This document shows, one piece after another, positions 1 through 10,687 of a stretch of DNA of 23,573 nt (within the stretch, counting starts at the first letter, position 1; every line of letters begins with the position of its first letter). Below the pieces are notes generated by a model. The model was not told the origin of the DNA. It saw only the letters and a list, made by a program, of their open reading frames with translations, and made no database searches. Source of the stretch: Pigoraptor chileana (Eukaryota; Opisthokonta; Filasterea); NCBI GenBank assembly GCA_943704495.1, contig CALSCR010001102.1, positions 1 to 23,573 on the forward strand. The letters run 5' to 3'. The position numbers were made by a program, and so were the translations under genes.

Positions 1-49
<49 letters not shown>

Positions 50-58
50 GTGAGTGAG
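1..58. repeat. (AG)n microsatellite with TGAG tail
   Basis: Bases 1-46 are 23 uninterrupted AG units, followed by three TGAG units. The tract lies at the very edge of the window, so its true length is unknown. Confidence 0.98.
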
Positions 59-410
59 ATCAGCCCATTTTCTTGCACATCCCTCGTTTGAGAGGATCCG
101 TGCCGCAGATGATTCGACAGAATCGACAACGCTGAACAATGAAAGTTTAAATGTGCCTATAAAGGCAATCATACGCGGCAAAAGGATTTATTTGGGGATT
201 TAGGTGCAGTCACGTGATTGAGTTTCGGTCGGTGAGTCGACCGCTGGTTCTCGCACAACTGCTAAGTGCGAGCACCCCAAACAAATCGCGGGTGGGGCAT
301 GGGCGATGCACGCCCATGCACAACAATAATTAAAGCACGAAATAATTAAGCATAAACTTCTCATTCGCCCTCACAAACTTAATATTGTAACATCCTCCAC
401 ATCCGCAAGC
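59..410 (+). promoter_or_regulatory. Upstream region / 5' UTR of urate oxidase with perfect inverted repeats
   Basis: There is no convincing gene here. A TATA-like TATAAAG lies at 158-164, inside a small inverted repeat (154-158 with 163-167). An 8-bp palindrome TCACGTGA lies at 210-217 and contains the bHLH core CACGTG. Three perfect inverted repeats follow: 226-231 with 238-243 (6 bp), 250-256 with 266-272 (7 bp, 9-nt loop) and 297-305 with 311-319 (9 bp, 5-nt loop). Whether they act as DNA dyads or as RNA hairpins depends on the transcription start, which I cannot place. Confidence 0.55.
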
Positions 411-1991
411 ATGTCTGACGCATTCTATATCAAGGATCGCAAGTACGGCAAGGCCGACGTCCGCCTCGTCCGCGTGACTCGCAATGGCCGCGTGCACAAC
501 ATGAAGGAGATGCGCGTGCGTGCACTTCTGAAGCTCAACAGCATCATCGATTACACAACCGGTGACAATAAGGACATTATTGCCACGGACAGCATCAAGA
601 ACACTGTCTATGTTTTGGCTAAGGAGGTGCGGAGCCTTATGAAGTACAACAACTTTTAATTGCACTGACAAAACAGTCCATCGATTCAGTGATCATGTCG
701 GTCCAAACTCACAACCCCTTCCTTACGAAACCTAATGCACTAAGGTTGGCGTCGCATCAGCGGAGCGCTTTGCCATCATCCTCTCGGAGCACTTTCTCAA
801 GTACTCTCAGGTGGGATTGTTTGTCCCATTCTCCTCATATCGTGTGCAAGTCTTGTAAAAGAGGGCATATGTCCAATGTTACTCTCACGGAGTTTTCGCA
901 TCTGGTCATTCATTTGTATTTGCCACTCAATTTGAATCGAAATTTGTGCAGGTGATTGCAACGGACATCAGCATCGAGGAGAATGTGTGGTCACGGATTA
1001 CAGAGGATGGACGGCCGCATAACCACGCATTCACAAGGACATCGGACCTTGTGCGGACCGCGCACGTGACTCGCGAGAAGGGCAAGGCTATGGTTGTGCA
1101 AGGAGGAGTGAAGAACCTTCGCGTCATGAAGACAACACAGTCTGGATTCGAAGGTTTGTATACAATCAGATTGGGTGTGCGCCTGTGGAGATGAGGTGGT
1201 GGAGTGGTGGTGTGACAAATGCAACGCTCCCAGAAACTCTTTTCGGAATATCATTGCCATGCCGACGCACAGACACACATCTCTCTTTGTCTGTTTTGTG
1301 AATTCATGGGCGCGGCGCCCAAGAACATTGACGTAAACCGCACATACATCCCTTGTCTGTTGGAGTCGATGGACTTATGCCAAATACGCTTTGAATACTG
1401 ATCGTCTCTCTCTTTCTCGGACTCAGGCTTCGTGCGTGATCGCTACCGCACCCTGCCAGACACAAAGGACCGCATCTTCAACACGATCGTGGGCATCACG
1501 TATGATTTCAACCGCACAGAGGGTGTGGATTTTGACGGTGTCTTTGACACTGTGCTCAAGTCGACGTTCAAGGTGGGTTGCCTGTGCCATGCGTGGGCGT
1601 TGGAATGACGTCACCCTGTGCGTTCTGTGGACTCACTCACGAGCATGTGCTTTGGGATTCGTCCTTGGCACTCTGATGCACGCTGACGCTTGACTGACTC
1701 ATGCAACCCTACGCACGGGTCACCTCATGTCTTCAGGAATTTGCCGGACCCACCGAGACAGGCACATATTCGCCGTCGGTGCAGAATGCTATTCACCTCG
1801 TGCAGACGAGCGTGTTGCAGCAGGTGCCCCAGATCGAGAGCGTCTACATTGAGATGCCAAATCGTCACTGCATCCCTTTCAACCTTGCTCCTTTCGGCCT
1901 TGAGAACAACAACGAAGTGTTTATTGGCACCGACGAGCCCGCAGGTTTCATCCAGTCAACGCTTGCCCGGAAAGTCGCCGCTCGTCTCTAA
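411..1991 (+). CDS. UOX: Urate oxidase (uricase), five exons
   Basis: Oxidises urate to 5-hydroxyisourate in purine breakdown, normally in peroxisomes as a homotetramer. Exons: 411-626, 745-810, 952-1153, 1427-1572, 1737-1991; introns are GT-AG and frames close, giving 294 residues, the usual family length. Blocks visible in order: the YGK segment (Lys14), IIATDSIKNT with the Thr59-Asp60 pair, VLAKE, SGFEGFVRD, TKDRI with Arg177 (the urate-binding Arg), SPSVQ (Gln226) and PNRH (His254). These match the catalytic Lys-Thr-His set and the urate-holding Arg and Gln of known uricases. The last three residues, ARL, fit a type 1 peroxisomal targeting signal. The ATG at 411 is the first that opens this frame. 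The first acceptor (745) has little pyrimidine tract but is fixed by the reading frame and the uricase alignment. No break or missing key residue is seen. Confidence 0.96.
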
Positions 1992-2508
1992 GCAAACGCT
2001 ATCCCTCTGGCCTGCCTTGGTACTTTGTAACCTTGTTCTCAAGATCACACGATTACACCCGCGTTTTAATGTGGGACTTCCCGCGTTGTTTTGTACTCTC
2101 CTCTATCGCATCAAGTGTTGTTTACATGGACGGACGTGCTACGAATATACCGCATATTGACATATCAGTTTGACAAGTTGCAAAGCACTGCACTGCCAAA
2201 GACGTGCTCGCCGTCCTGGTGCGGTCAAGATTGTGTCACAAAAAGACGCCGGTATAAACTTTACTGCGCATCTCTAGTAGAATTGTGTGTTTTTTGGAGC
2301 GAAGTCATACAACTTAATTGCAATGCCACCACGAGGGTTGAATATCCTGCCAGAGGATTCGTTTGACCGTGATTGTGACGGGACAACAAAATAATCGTCG
2401 AAAATTGAGCAAAAGAAACGAGCGAGAAAACACATCAAACGTACGCACGCACACACAAACACCACACACACACACACACACACGCACACACGCACGCACA
2501 CCAATTAA
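1992..2508. other. Convergent intergenic region
   Basis: This lies between the 3' ends of urate oxidase (+) and the SAM-4TM gene (-). I see no coding sequence that resembles a protein family. The only structured element is the AC-rich microsatellite near the right end. TGTAA at 2026-2030 is a possible but unproven 3'-end signal for urate oxidase. Confidence 0.6.
2447..2501. repeat. (AC)n microsatellite, imperfect
   Basis: Alternating AC units interrupted by CG, CCA and AAC steps, just beyond the stop codon of the SAM-4TM gene. It probably lies in the 3' UTR of that gene, where the sense strand reads as TG repeats. Confidence 0.95.
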
Positions 2509-4335
2509 TTATACGCTAGTGGCTTCCTGTGTCTGGAGGGCGGCTCTGTTGGCAGCCTTCTGCCTCGACACGGGCGTCAAGTGGATGATTGTGATTGCCT
2601 CATCGCTGTCGGGGGTGTGGGGAACACGCGACATGATGACATACATGCACATGAGAGCAATCCACACGACTGCACCGACAACGCTTGCGGCAAACGTGAA
2701 TGTGGCCGCGTCGTACTGCCCGTTGACAATGTACAGCTCGGTGTACCAGCCCAGCCCTTGGATGGGGCTTGTCGAGTTTATGACGTTGTTGTAGATAACG
2801 GACGTCATCAAGGCATACGCAATCGCCGTGAAAATGACTGCACAGCACAAACGGGTAAGCCCACAACAATTAGCAGGCGGATTCGCACAGACTTTTGAAT
2901 GGGAGACCATGGCATGTCATAATGCGAGTAAAGCAGACCAAAGCACCGGTTCCCCAGCCTTCCACATCTCTGCCTCCCACATCCATCCCTGCCATCTCAC
3001 ATCCCTGCCCAAAAGACTGCAGAGACATATCATCGAAACGCCAGATAAACAGCGCCAATCAATATTTGCAACCGACGGAGGCGCAGCGAATGAGCAAACA
3101 ACTCACATGATCCGATTGCAAACGCGAGATTGAGCCCCACGTGCGGCAGGTGCAGACGCTGACCGGGCACCCGGAGGATCGTAAACAGGCACGTGGCGGC
3201 CATGGCAGAGACGAATATGACGGCCACAATCGTGAAGCCATATGCCGCACCGACTTTGGAGCTCACAAAAAAGTCGTTGGCTGTTTATGGATTTGAGTCA
3301 ACAATTGTGTGAGACAAAGGTCAGTCAGAGCCACAAGTGAAAGTAAACCAGAAGTAGAAAACATTCATTAAAAGAACAGCGCCTATTTATCTTAAACTAA
3401 TGTCACGCAAAAACTCAAAAAACAAGGGAGAGCAGATTAGTGTGTACTTACTGTTAGTGCACGTGTAGTTGACAAAGTACGAAGTTCCAGAAGCTGTTGT
3501 GAGCGAGTAGGGCTGCTCGAGACATGAGTCCACGATAGACACGGAGAGCTTTCCATACTGCGTGACGTTCATCGAGACCGTGCCGTTGCGATAGCTGGCC
3601 TGGTACGGCAGCGGCGATGCGCCCACAAGCGTCGCCGTAGCATACGTCTCCTGGATGCTTACAATGAGCAAAATTCCTACAGCAACAGCAAGCGCCGGCA
3701 AAATAAAGCGCAGACCACTAAATTTCGCGCCCTTCTGATGCTCATACACGGTGGGGCGACGCGGCTGCTCGGGCACTGCAATTGAGGGACCGCCGCCGTC
3801 AGCATGCGGGCGGAAAGGCGTCTTCTCCGCCGCACCTCCAGATAGATCCACTTCGTACAGGGGGGGATCGCACCACTGATTTGTCTCAGGAAGCACAATG
3901 TCCAATGAAATAACCGAGGTACCTCGTCCCTCAAGCCCGTCGTATGCGGGCGGCCGGTGCAGCATAACGCCCAGGTCGTTGCGCAGTGTTGGCAGATTGT
4001 TCAGAATGGTGCATATTTGGCCGTTTTCGGAGATTTCGCAGGCTCTGAGTTGCTCAAAGCTGGTCACTCGTTCTGAAAAAGCGAGGTTTGTAATGGATGT
4101 GAGTAATGGACAATGATACCCCTCACACATATATATACACACATCGGATGTAAGACAAAGATGCAACATAAGATCTGTTTGTGTGAGGTCTAGATGTGAA
4201 TGACACTGCTTGTCACTCACCAGCAATATCCTGGAGGGTCAAATAACCATTTCGCTTAAACTTGTCTTCGCATTCGGCGCTCACTCCAATCTTACAAAGC
4301 CAAGCGGCAATAGGACTCAAGGCAGGGTCTGCCAT
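2509..4335 (-). CDS. SAM-like domain / four-transmembrane glycoprotein
   Basis: Exons in transcript order: 4335-4221, 4072-3452, 3280-3107, 2837-2509; all introns are GT-AG in phase 1, giving 412 residues. Residues about 8-65 look like a SAM domain (IAAWLCKIGVS, KRNGYLTLQDIAERV, FEQLRACEIS), a protein-interaction module. A proline-rich segment (about 66-158) leads to helix 1 (159-179), then a loop of about 75 residues with N-glycosylation sites at Asn201, Asn207 and Asn240 and two cysteines (222, 243) that could pair. Helices 2-4 are near 256-281, 293-317 and 350-372, and the tail is polar. The topology (cytosolic N-terminus, long first and short second outer loop) resembles the claudin/PMP22/SUR7/amastin group, but I do not see the claudin W-GLW-C-C motif, so family membership is only a guess. 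Function unknown; an adaptor-coupled surface protein is plausible. Confidence 0.8.
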
Positions 4336-4844
4336 CTTCTTGTGTTTGCAAATGAATATTCGTCGTGAATCTCGTCTCTTCTTGCTTGTAAAGCCGTGTT
4401 GCAATTTGAAGGAAGCGGAAGGCCATAATCGAATAGAGATTGTGTGTGTATGTGTGTTCTCACACGAAACACAACGCATGACACGCGCAACACATTGCGA
4501 TCCTGTTGGGAGCTGTGGGAAACTCGATTCGCTTTCCGATTTGACGGGGATGGCATGCAGACGCGTGAGAGAGTGTGTGTGGGGGCATCCACCCAATGTG
4601 CAGTGCTCAAAATCAGGGCGCGGCCTGTGATTGGCCAGCGCAGGTTGATGACGATCTATTATTAGCACACACGTGCACCCCTTAAGCCAAATGTGGAAGG
4701 TCATCACACACGATCAGCCAAATTGAGATTTACAGCGTGCACACAGACGAGACGGGAAAGAAAGAACAAAAAAATATACACAGGGAAGCGAAACCGGGCA
4801 CAGAATAGTTGCCACCAACCAGGACACAGAGATCAACCTCCGTC
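4336..4844 (-). promoter_or_regulatory. Intergenic region upstream of the SAM-4TM gene
   Basis: Tandem spacing of 509 bp between the end of the C1-VASt gene and the start of the SAM-4TM gene, both on the minus strand. It should hold the 3' UTR of the first and the promoter of the second. A CACGTG palindrome is at 4670-4675, and TG-rich runs lie near 4440-4460. I see no coding sequence I trust. Confidence 0.5.
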
Positions 4845-7800
4845 TCAAAACTCGATCGACAGCAGCACATTTTCCATCTCGCTAATTCGCAAGTACATCA
4901 TGAAGCTCGTGAATAGCATGGCGGTTATGACAAAGAACAGCACCACTACGACAATTCCCTGAGTGCCGCTCGCAAACGATGCTAGGAAGCCACGCTCGCC
5001 CTTTGCGCTGTCGGCCGCCGTCCCCAAAAGCGGCCCCGTCGCACCCGCTGCGGCAGACTTAGGAAGGTTCTTGGGCGGTCCCGTGCGTCCGAGCAGCTTG
5101 TCGTCCCAATTCTTCATATATCCCTTTGCGCCGTTGAATGCTGCTTTTTGAATCATACCTGCATTAATGTGAAAGAGAGAAAGCGAGAGAGAGAACGAAA
5201 GAGAGAGCGGAACGCAACGGATTCGGGAAGTCAGCACATTTCTTGTGGGCGACTAAAACAATAAATAAAGCATTCGGCAGCAAACTTGGGGGGATTAAAG
5301 GGGCAGAAAATACACACATACACGAGCATAAAATAACGAACAAAGAAAGAGGGGTGGATGTGTCTAATCAGCCGTTTGTGCGGAGACCAATAAAGTGAGA
5401 TTGGCAAACACATCAGACAAATGCATACCCTTGACCATGGGCTTCTTCGTAAACACAGTGTCGCCCGTGATCCGCACGGCGCAAGACTCGTCTCCCAATG
5501 CCGTCACACAATACCGCGTGACATTGTAGAATGTGTCGCCGTATGGGACGTCCGGGGTGGTTGACTTGGCCTCCACGATAAAACACCTACACGCCGGCAG
5601 GAAGGAGAAAAGTAAGAAGGGTGACTAGTGAACAGTTTATGAACAGTCTCATCCCGCGACAGCCCATTCCACATCAGCTTGTTACGCACTTTCTGTCTGT
5701 GGTCCACTTGACGGACTGCTCTTCTTTGGTGAGCGCCTGTTTTGGACCTGCACATGGTATTACACAATTTGATTGGTGAGAGAACAGGGACAACAAGAAA
5801 CACACGCACACACACACATGTACACACACACACACACAAATTCATCTGCAGCACATCAACTCAAATTATGAATGCGATGAAGCAAAGGTTTGGATGAAAA
5901 AACTCACCGAACGATCCCGTCAGAGGCATGACATACTGCAAATTTCGCTTCATTTCTTCACCAGCGGCAGTCCATGGCTGCATTTGTATTTCTGCGAATG
6001 GTCAAGTGTGAGCGGGTGAATCAACTCAGCAAGACAGTCATTGCGGTTGCACTTTCAAGATATGTTGCCGTTGGCATCATTCAGCAAATGCACAGAACCA
6101 CTCCGCCGTCTCTGCTTTGCCCTCTGAGTGTTTCGTAATTCATGATCGCTTTGGAGCACAAGGAACGTTGTGTTGAAAACAAATGCCCAGGACATCGTCA
6201 CTTACCGGTGTACTTCAAATCCTTCTGCAGCTCTTCAAAGAGACTCGCACTGTCGGTGACCATGAGGTCGTACACTCCTTGTACAGAGGCACCGTATGCA
6301 GACAAGAGAAGTTCACCGGGGTAGTGCTCGGTACACGGGCAGACGGTGGGAACTGGGGGGACGCAAGGCAGAGATCAGGATCACCTCTTGGATCACGTCC
6401 AACAAACAAACCAGTGAAAGTGGACAAATGCGCGCACAAACCCCCAGTGTGAAAGCGACCATAATGCCAATCAATCAACGAGCAGTTGCAAATACGACCT
6501 ACCAAAGTTTTCCGACAACAGGCCCGAGCTGGGCCCCTGCAACTCCTTTGTGGGCGCCTTCTTCCGCACCGCCGTGTCAAATAAGAGCGTGCGCTCAATA
6601 AAGTTGACCTCGATCTTTCTGACGGACATGATACCGCGGACGACCATTGGTTTGTGGCGGCTGGGCGTACATCCAGGACCCTTAACAGGCTGCTGGCAGT
6701 TCTTACACACGCCGCCTGCTGCAGACGGGTGGTATTTGCACGCCGCGTCGCCGTTGGTTACGGATGTATACCATTCCTTGCACTGATCGCAGCGAACCTC
6801 GAGATCCTGGAATTGTTTTGCAAAACAGAGGTTTGTCGTGTCGGTGCCAAGATGGGCATGACAGACACAATAGTTTGGTTGTGCATATTGACTGTGTGAA
6901 CAAAACTTACCGTAGGATCGTCTCCACACTGGACACTAAACTCCTCATAGCACTTTTTGTGACATATCGACTTGCATCCTGCGCACAAACACGGGCTCTG
7001 TTAGCCGAGCTCACAAAACACGCACACAGACAGCTACAGGCAACGCCCCACAGATGCTGAGACAAATGTGCACACTAATCATTACGGAATATTCATCGAT
7101 CATCCAGGCATGTCAGACGAGAAAAGTAAAAGCCATTCACAACGGACACGATACCCACGCCCGCACTTGTAGCCCTGTTTTCCGAATCCCGCGACAAACT
7201 GCTTGCAATGAAAGCAGAGTTCGATTGCGTGAAAGTGTCGCGCCACAAACTCGTGCCCACGCGAGTGATGCACCTTTTCCACCTTAAGAGCTCCCGCCAC
7301 CGCCTTGCTCTTGTCGTCGTCAGAGCTGTCGTCGCAGCCGTCAGACTCATCCCTGTAAACAGACGATGTTACAAAAGAAACATGAGAATCACAGAGTTGC
7401 CAACAGTAACATCTGCGAATTCAGAATAGAATTCTTTGTCGGTTACTCACGCAGACAATTTGTCCAATAAGCGAAGTATGTAACGACCCTCTGCCATTGC
7501 CCCATCAATCGAAACGTTGTCACCCTCGGCGTCCGTCAAATAATATTCTTGGCCTTTCAAAGTGGCGCAAAAAGTGTGACACAAAAGTAAGTCGGCGAAT
7601 GTTTCGACACAAAGTCCAGTGAGCAACTGAGATCCACAGTGAAGTTGCAAAGGTCAAAAGTAAAACAAAGCTGCAATCAGTACCCACCAGCTTTAATCTT
7701 GCATAGGACGCGGATGTTTCGATCGAGTGCTGCAAAGGAAGTCTTCTCAGTGAACGCCACGCGAACGACATCTCCGCTTTGCGCATCCGTACCACCGGCA

Positions 7801-7880
7801 ACATTGTTTGTAGCAGGAGCGCTCTTCGTCGGGGCTATAAGGATCGTGATGAACTTCTTCTTCGAGTCGACTGCCGCCAT
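4845..7880 (-). CDS. C1 zinc finger + VASt lipid-transfer domain protein, C-terminal membrane anchor
   Basis: Ten exons in transcript order: 7880-7688, 7553-7451, 7352-7159, 6978-6911, 6806-6503, 6352-6206, 5991-5908, 5747-5690, 5586-5429, 5158-4845; 540 residues. Residues about 8-97 look beta-grasp-like (weak). An acidic Asp/Ser stretch (100-112) precedes a complete C1 domain at 132-181, H-x12-C-x2-C-x13-C-x2-C-x4-H-x2-C-x7-C, joined exactly across the exon 3/4 junction. A second zinc-like segment (about 192-240) has C-x2-C, CKYHP, C-x2-C and GCTPSRH. Residues about 296-450 match the VASt domain of Lam/GRAMD1 (Aster) sterol-transfer proteins: YVMPLTG, GPKQALTKEEQ, TPDVPYGDTF and VKGMIQKAAF. 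One helix (504-528) near the C-terminus predicts a tail anchor, probably in the ER. No GRAM domain is visible; C1 takes its place. Inferred role: sterol or lipid transfer at membrane contacts, possibly responsive to diacylglycerol. Confidence 0.85.
5171..5210. repeat. GA-rich low-complexity tract
   Basis: Imperfect GA/GAAA repeat in intron 9 of the C1-VASt gene. In the sense strand it is a CT-rich run about 10-50 bases before the last acceptor, so it may serve as an extended polypyrimidine tract. Confidence 0.85.
5800..5838. repeat. (AC)n microsatellite
   Basis: Two AC runs split by ATGT, inside intron 7 of the C1-VASt gene. The sense strand reads as TG repeats. Confidence 0.93.
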
Positions 7881-8332
7881 TTTGTTCCTTACAACGCACT
7901 GTGCAGAATTTACTCAGTATCAATTATTTACACGAGCGTACTGCGCATCATGGCGACCTTGTCAGCACACAGAAGTCTTCACGATGGACTGTTCCACTGT
8001 GCGCTTCTACTACTGTGCTGCGCGAATGCATATAGTATCCTTGCATTGAAGTAGAAGAATGATGATCTGTGAGTTGGAGTTGGCACCGCAGTGTTTGTTG
8101 TCTCAGCTTGCAGTGAAACACAGTCCGGTTGACTCAAGTGACGGCACAAAACAAAGCGAATTTGGCAATCAAAGGAAACACCATATATAGCATATCACGG
8201 CATTGTTTCGCCAATTCTGTAGTTACAATTGAACGGGCACGTGCAGCCGGCGCACTGTATGAAGGACACGGTGATCTCAGTTAAAGCCGTGAAGAAACAG
8301 CCGCTTTAGCCCTCATAAAAGGCTCCACGACT
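7881..8332. promoter_or_regulatory. Divergent promoter region, C1-VASt gene (-) and fluoride exporter (+)
   Basis: A 452-bp interval separates two divergent start codons, so both promoters should lie here. Seen: a TATATA run at 8184-8189 and the palindrome GCACGTGC at 8237-8244, about 90 bases upstream of the fluoride exporter ATG. Short open frames in the interval have no recognisable content. Confidence 0.55.
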
Positions 8333-10534
8333 ATGGTTGTTCCGACAGAGGAGGCGCATATTCGAATGGAGCCGCGATCGACCTCAGTTGGGAGGGTGAT
8401 TCCCAATCCCATCGCGGCCGTTGCGCCTGCTACTGGGAGTAGTCCGCGCGACGCCGACAGTGCGCACAAGAGCGACGCAGCAGCGGATAACACTGCGGCA
8501 TCCCGTGTCATAGCAGCAGCATCCACCACCACCACCCCTCTACACAGCGGCGCTGTGGCTGAACTGTCAAGTGCCGCGACTGTTGCCCCTGACCAGAAAG
8601 AATCCACTCCAGCGTCGGACGCCGTCATTCCAATGCCGTCAATCGTGGCGCCCACCGCCGTGCCCAACAAACCGACCATTAATGTACTTTCCATCGCTCT
8701 TTTTGCTTATATTGGTGTGCTTGTTCGCGTTGGACTGACGAATATTGCCAAGTATGGCGTTGCATCGGCCTTTGCTGTGCTCTATCCGGAAATCGTGGGC
8801 ACGCTCATAATGGGACTCGCCGTTGCACACAAGGGCTTCATTGATCCCAGGTGGGGCTTAACGGAAAGTGCTCAAGTGTCAACGCTCTGCCTCTCTATAG
8901 ATTATTGACGCATTGCCTATGCACAATGACTTGAGTCCCCACAACTCTGAACGTCCATCGACAATTCGCACGTGCGCGGCTGTGTGCTTGCAAACAGGCA
9001 CCACCCTCTGTACGTGGGCATCACGACTGGGCTGTGTGGTTCAATCACAACGTTCTCGTCGTGGAACCAGGAAGCGAGCCAAATTCTCGTCAACTGGACC
9101 GGCGTGGAGACTGCAGGATATAGGGTGGGTGATCCCTAGCTCTCCGCTGGCGACTCAGTCGTGTTGCAACCGCACATACTCAACACCTAATTCTACATGA
9201 TGCGACCATTTTTGTCCTCCCATTCTTCAGGGCATTGGATTTGTTTCCATAATCATACTTGGGTTTGGTATGCCGGCTGTCAGTCTCATGTTCGGTGCGC
9301 ACCTGGCGCATCTCTCGCCGTGGTCCGACGTCCGACGCGCAGAAGATGCCCTGAAAAAGGCAGCCGAGGCAAAGAAGAGTGGAGACGCGCCGACGCCCAC
9401 ATCGCCTCCCATTGCGCCGCAGACACCACCGGACTTCTATGGTGTCTCGGGAGTGGAAGATGCCCTCATTGTGGCCACCTACGTCGTTGCCACGGGAATA
9501 GTGATGGGCGTGCTCTACGACGTGACACGATACGATCTGCTGTTTGACTGCGTATTTGCGCCCTTGGGTGAGCCAAACACCCAATCGCCTGCCATGTTGT
9601 ATGCTCGCCCTTGGGTGAATCATGCCGCCCTCCCTGCGCCCGCATGGCGCCGTCAGTCGCATATGGCGTGCCTCATTTCATCGCCAAGGTTCCACGATGT
9701 ACCACTTGGTTCAGTTGTCGATGCATGCATCACCATCTCTATGGATGTGTGTGGGGAGCTGTGCTGCAGGTTGCAAAGTAACAGCAAAGCTCCGTTTACA
9801 TGCACGTTTATATGCAGGCGCGCTGCTGCGTTACTGGCTGTCCGGATGGAACGCACGAATCAAGTCGTTCCCGCTGGGCACATTTGCCGCAAATATCATT
9901 GGGTGCATTCTTCTTGCCATCTTTAACATCATTCCGTCGGCAACCAACTGCTTCTCAGGCTCTTCAAGACCGAAAATGTGCGTTTGTTCTTCCCTTGTCA
10001 TGTTGTGGTGGAGTTCCATGGACTTAGGGGCCTCAACACTGCTTCTCTCTGGATGTCCCGCATTATTAAAGAGATTGTATCGGCTTTGAGCTGTGTATGT
10101 TTTCGTGCGACTGACCACTGATAGTCACTCACCACACACGTTTTCTGTCTTGCGTGATATTGCAGGATCTACAATGTATTTGTCGGTTTGCAGGAGGGAT
10201 TCTGTGGTGAGTATGCCTTGCTCTAGCTAAACTTTTTCGTGAAAACCTTATTACCACCCCCATACACACACAGACGTGCACCACACACTGCCGATGCATG
10301 CGCACCTACACGACACCGTTGTTTCTCAATTCTGCTCTTGTGCTCGTTTTAAATGACCCGACAACAAATCTTGCAGGCTGCCTCACAACTGTATCGTCGT
10401 TTGCCAACGAAATTCGAACCCTCGGTCTGCGAGATGCGTACATTTATGCCCTGACTTCACTCGTGGTGGCGCAGATTTTCATGTTATCGATTAATGGCGG
10501 CTACGAAAGCTACAATACTGTCCAATCCTGCTGA
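8333..10534 (+). CDS. FEX: FEX-type fluoride export protein, two fused Fluc/CrcB domains
   Basis: Passive fluoride channel that keeps cytosolic fluoride low, normally at the plasma membrane. Exons: 8333-8850, 8998-9124, 9231-9567, 9818-9977, 10166-10206, 10377-10534; GT-AG introns, 446 residues. The N-terminal 110 residues are Ser/Thr/Ala-rich and disordered-looking. Domain 1 carries GLCGSITTFSSW (184-195). Domain 2 carries GALLRYWLSGW (328-338), FPLGTFAANIIG (345-356) and GFCGCLTTVSSF (392-403). The two TTxSSx blocks are the Fluc signature; the differing last residues (W and F) and third residues (F and V) recall fungal FEX. The pore Asn seen in domain 2 (Asn353) aligns with Glu153 in domain 1, so the two half-pores are unlike. 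A charged linker with an EDALKK segment lies between the domains. Junctions 4/5 and 5/6 rest on motif continuity. A second start, Met12, is possible. Confidence 0.92.
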
Positions 10535-10687
10535 ATCGGGGCCGTGGAGGCATCCGCTGTCGGTGTGAATGAAGACAGGAATATAGTTGTGCGCGAAATA
10601 TCCCTCATGTCCCACGATTGGTGTGCGGCGGTACCCGTTGTGTTTTTTCTTTCAGGGGAGTTGTTTTATGAACGTACTTATGCAGTT
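10535..10687. other. Short convergent intergenic spacer
   Basis: Only 153 bp separate the stop codons of the fluoride exporter (+) and NSUN6 (-), so their 3' UTRs probably overlap. No terminator-like or RNA gene signal is visible. Confidence 0.6.

Noticed and set aside
203-276. Cloverleaf-like arrangement upstream of urate oxidase
   Set aside because: As a tRNA it fails: the D-arm, anticodon loop and TTCRA loop are absent. Retained only as a set of inverted repeats.
1690-2160. 156-residue plus-strand frame over the last uricase exon
   Set aside because: Different frame from the uricase exon 1737-1991, which is confirmed by conserved residues and an in-phase acceptor.
10047-10091. Possible cassette exon in FEX intron 4, ending in a GTATGT donor
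   Set aside because: The frame (WMSRIIKEIVSALSC) ends in phase 0 and cannot join the next exon, which needs phase 2 to keep IYNVFVGLQEGFCG. The direct splice 9977 to 10166 fits without it.
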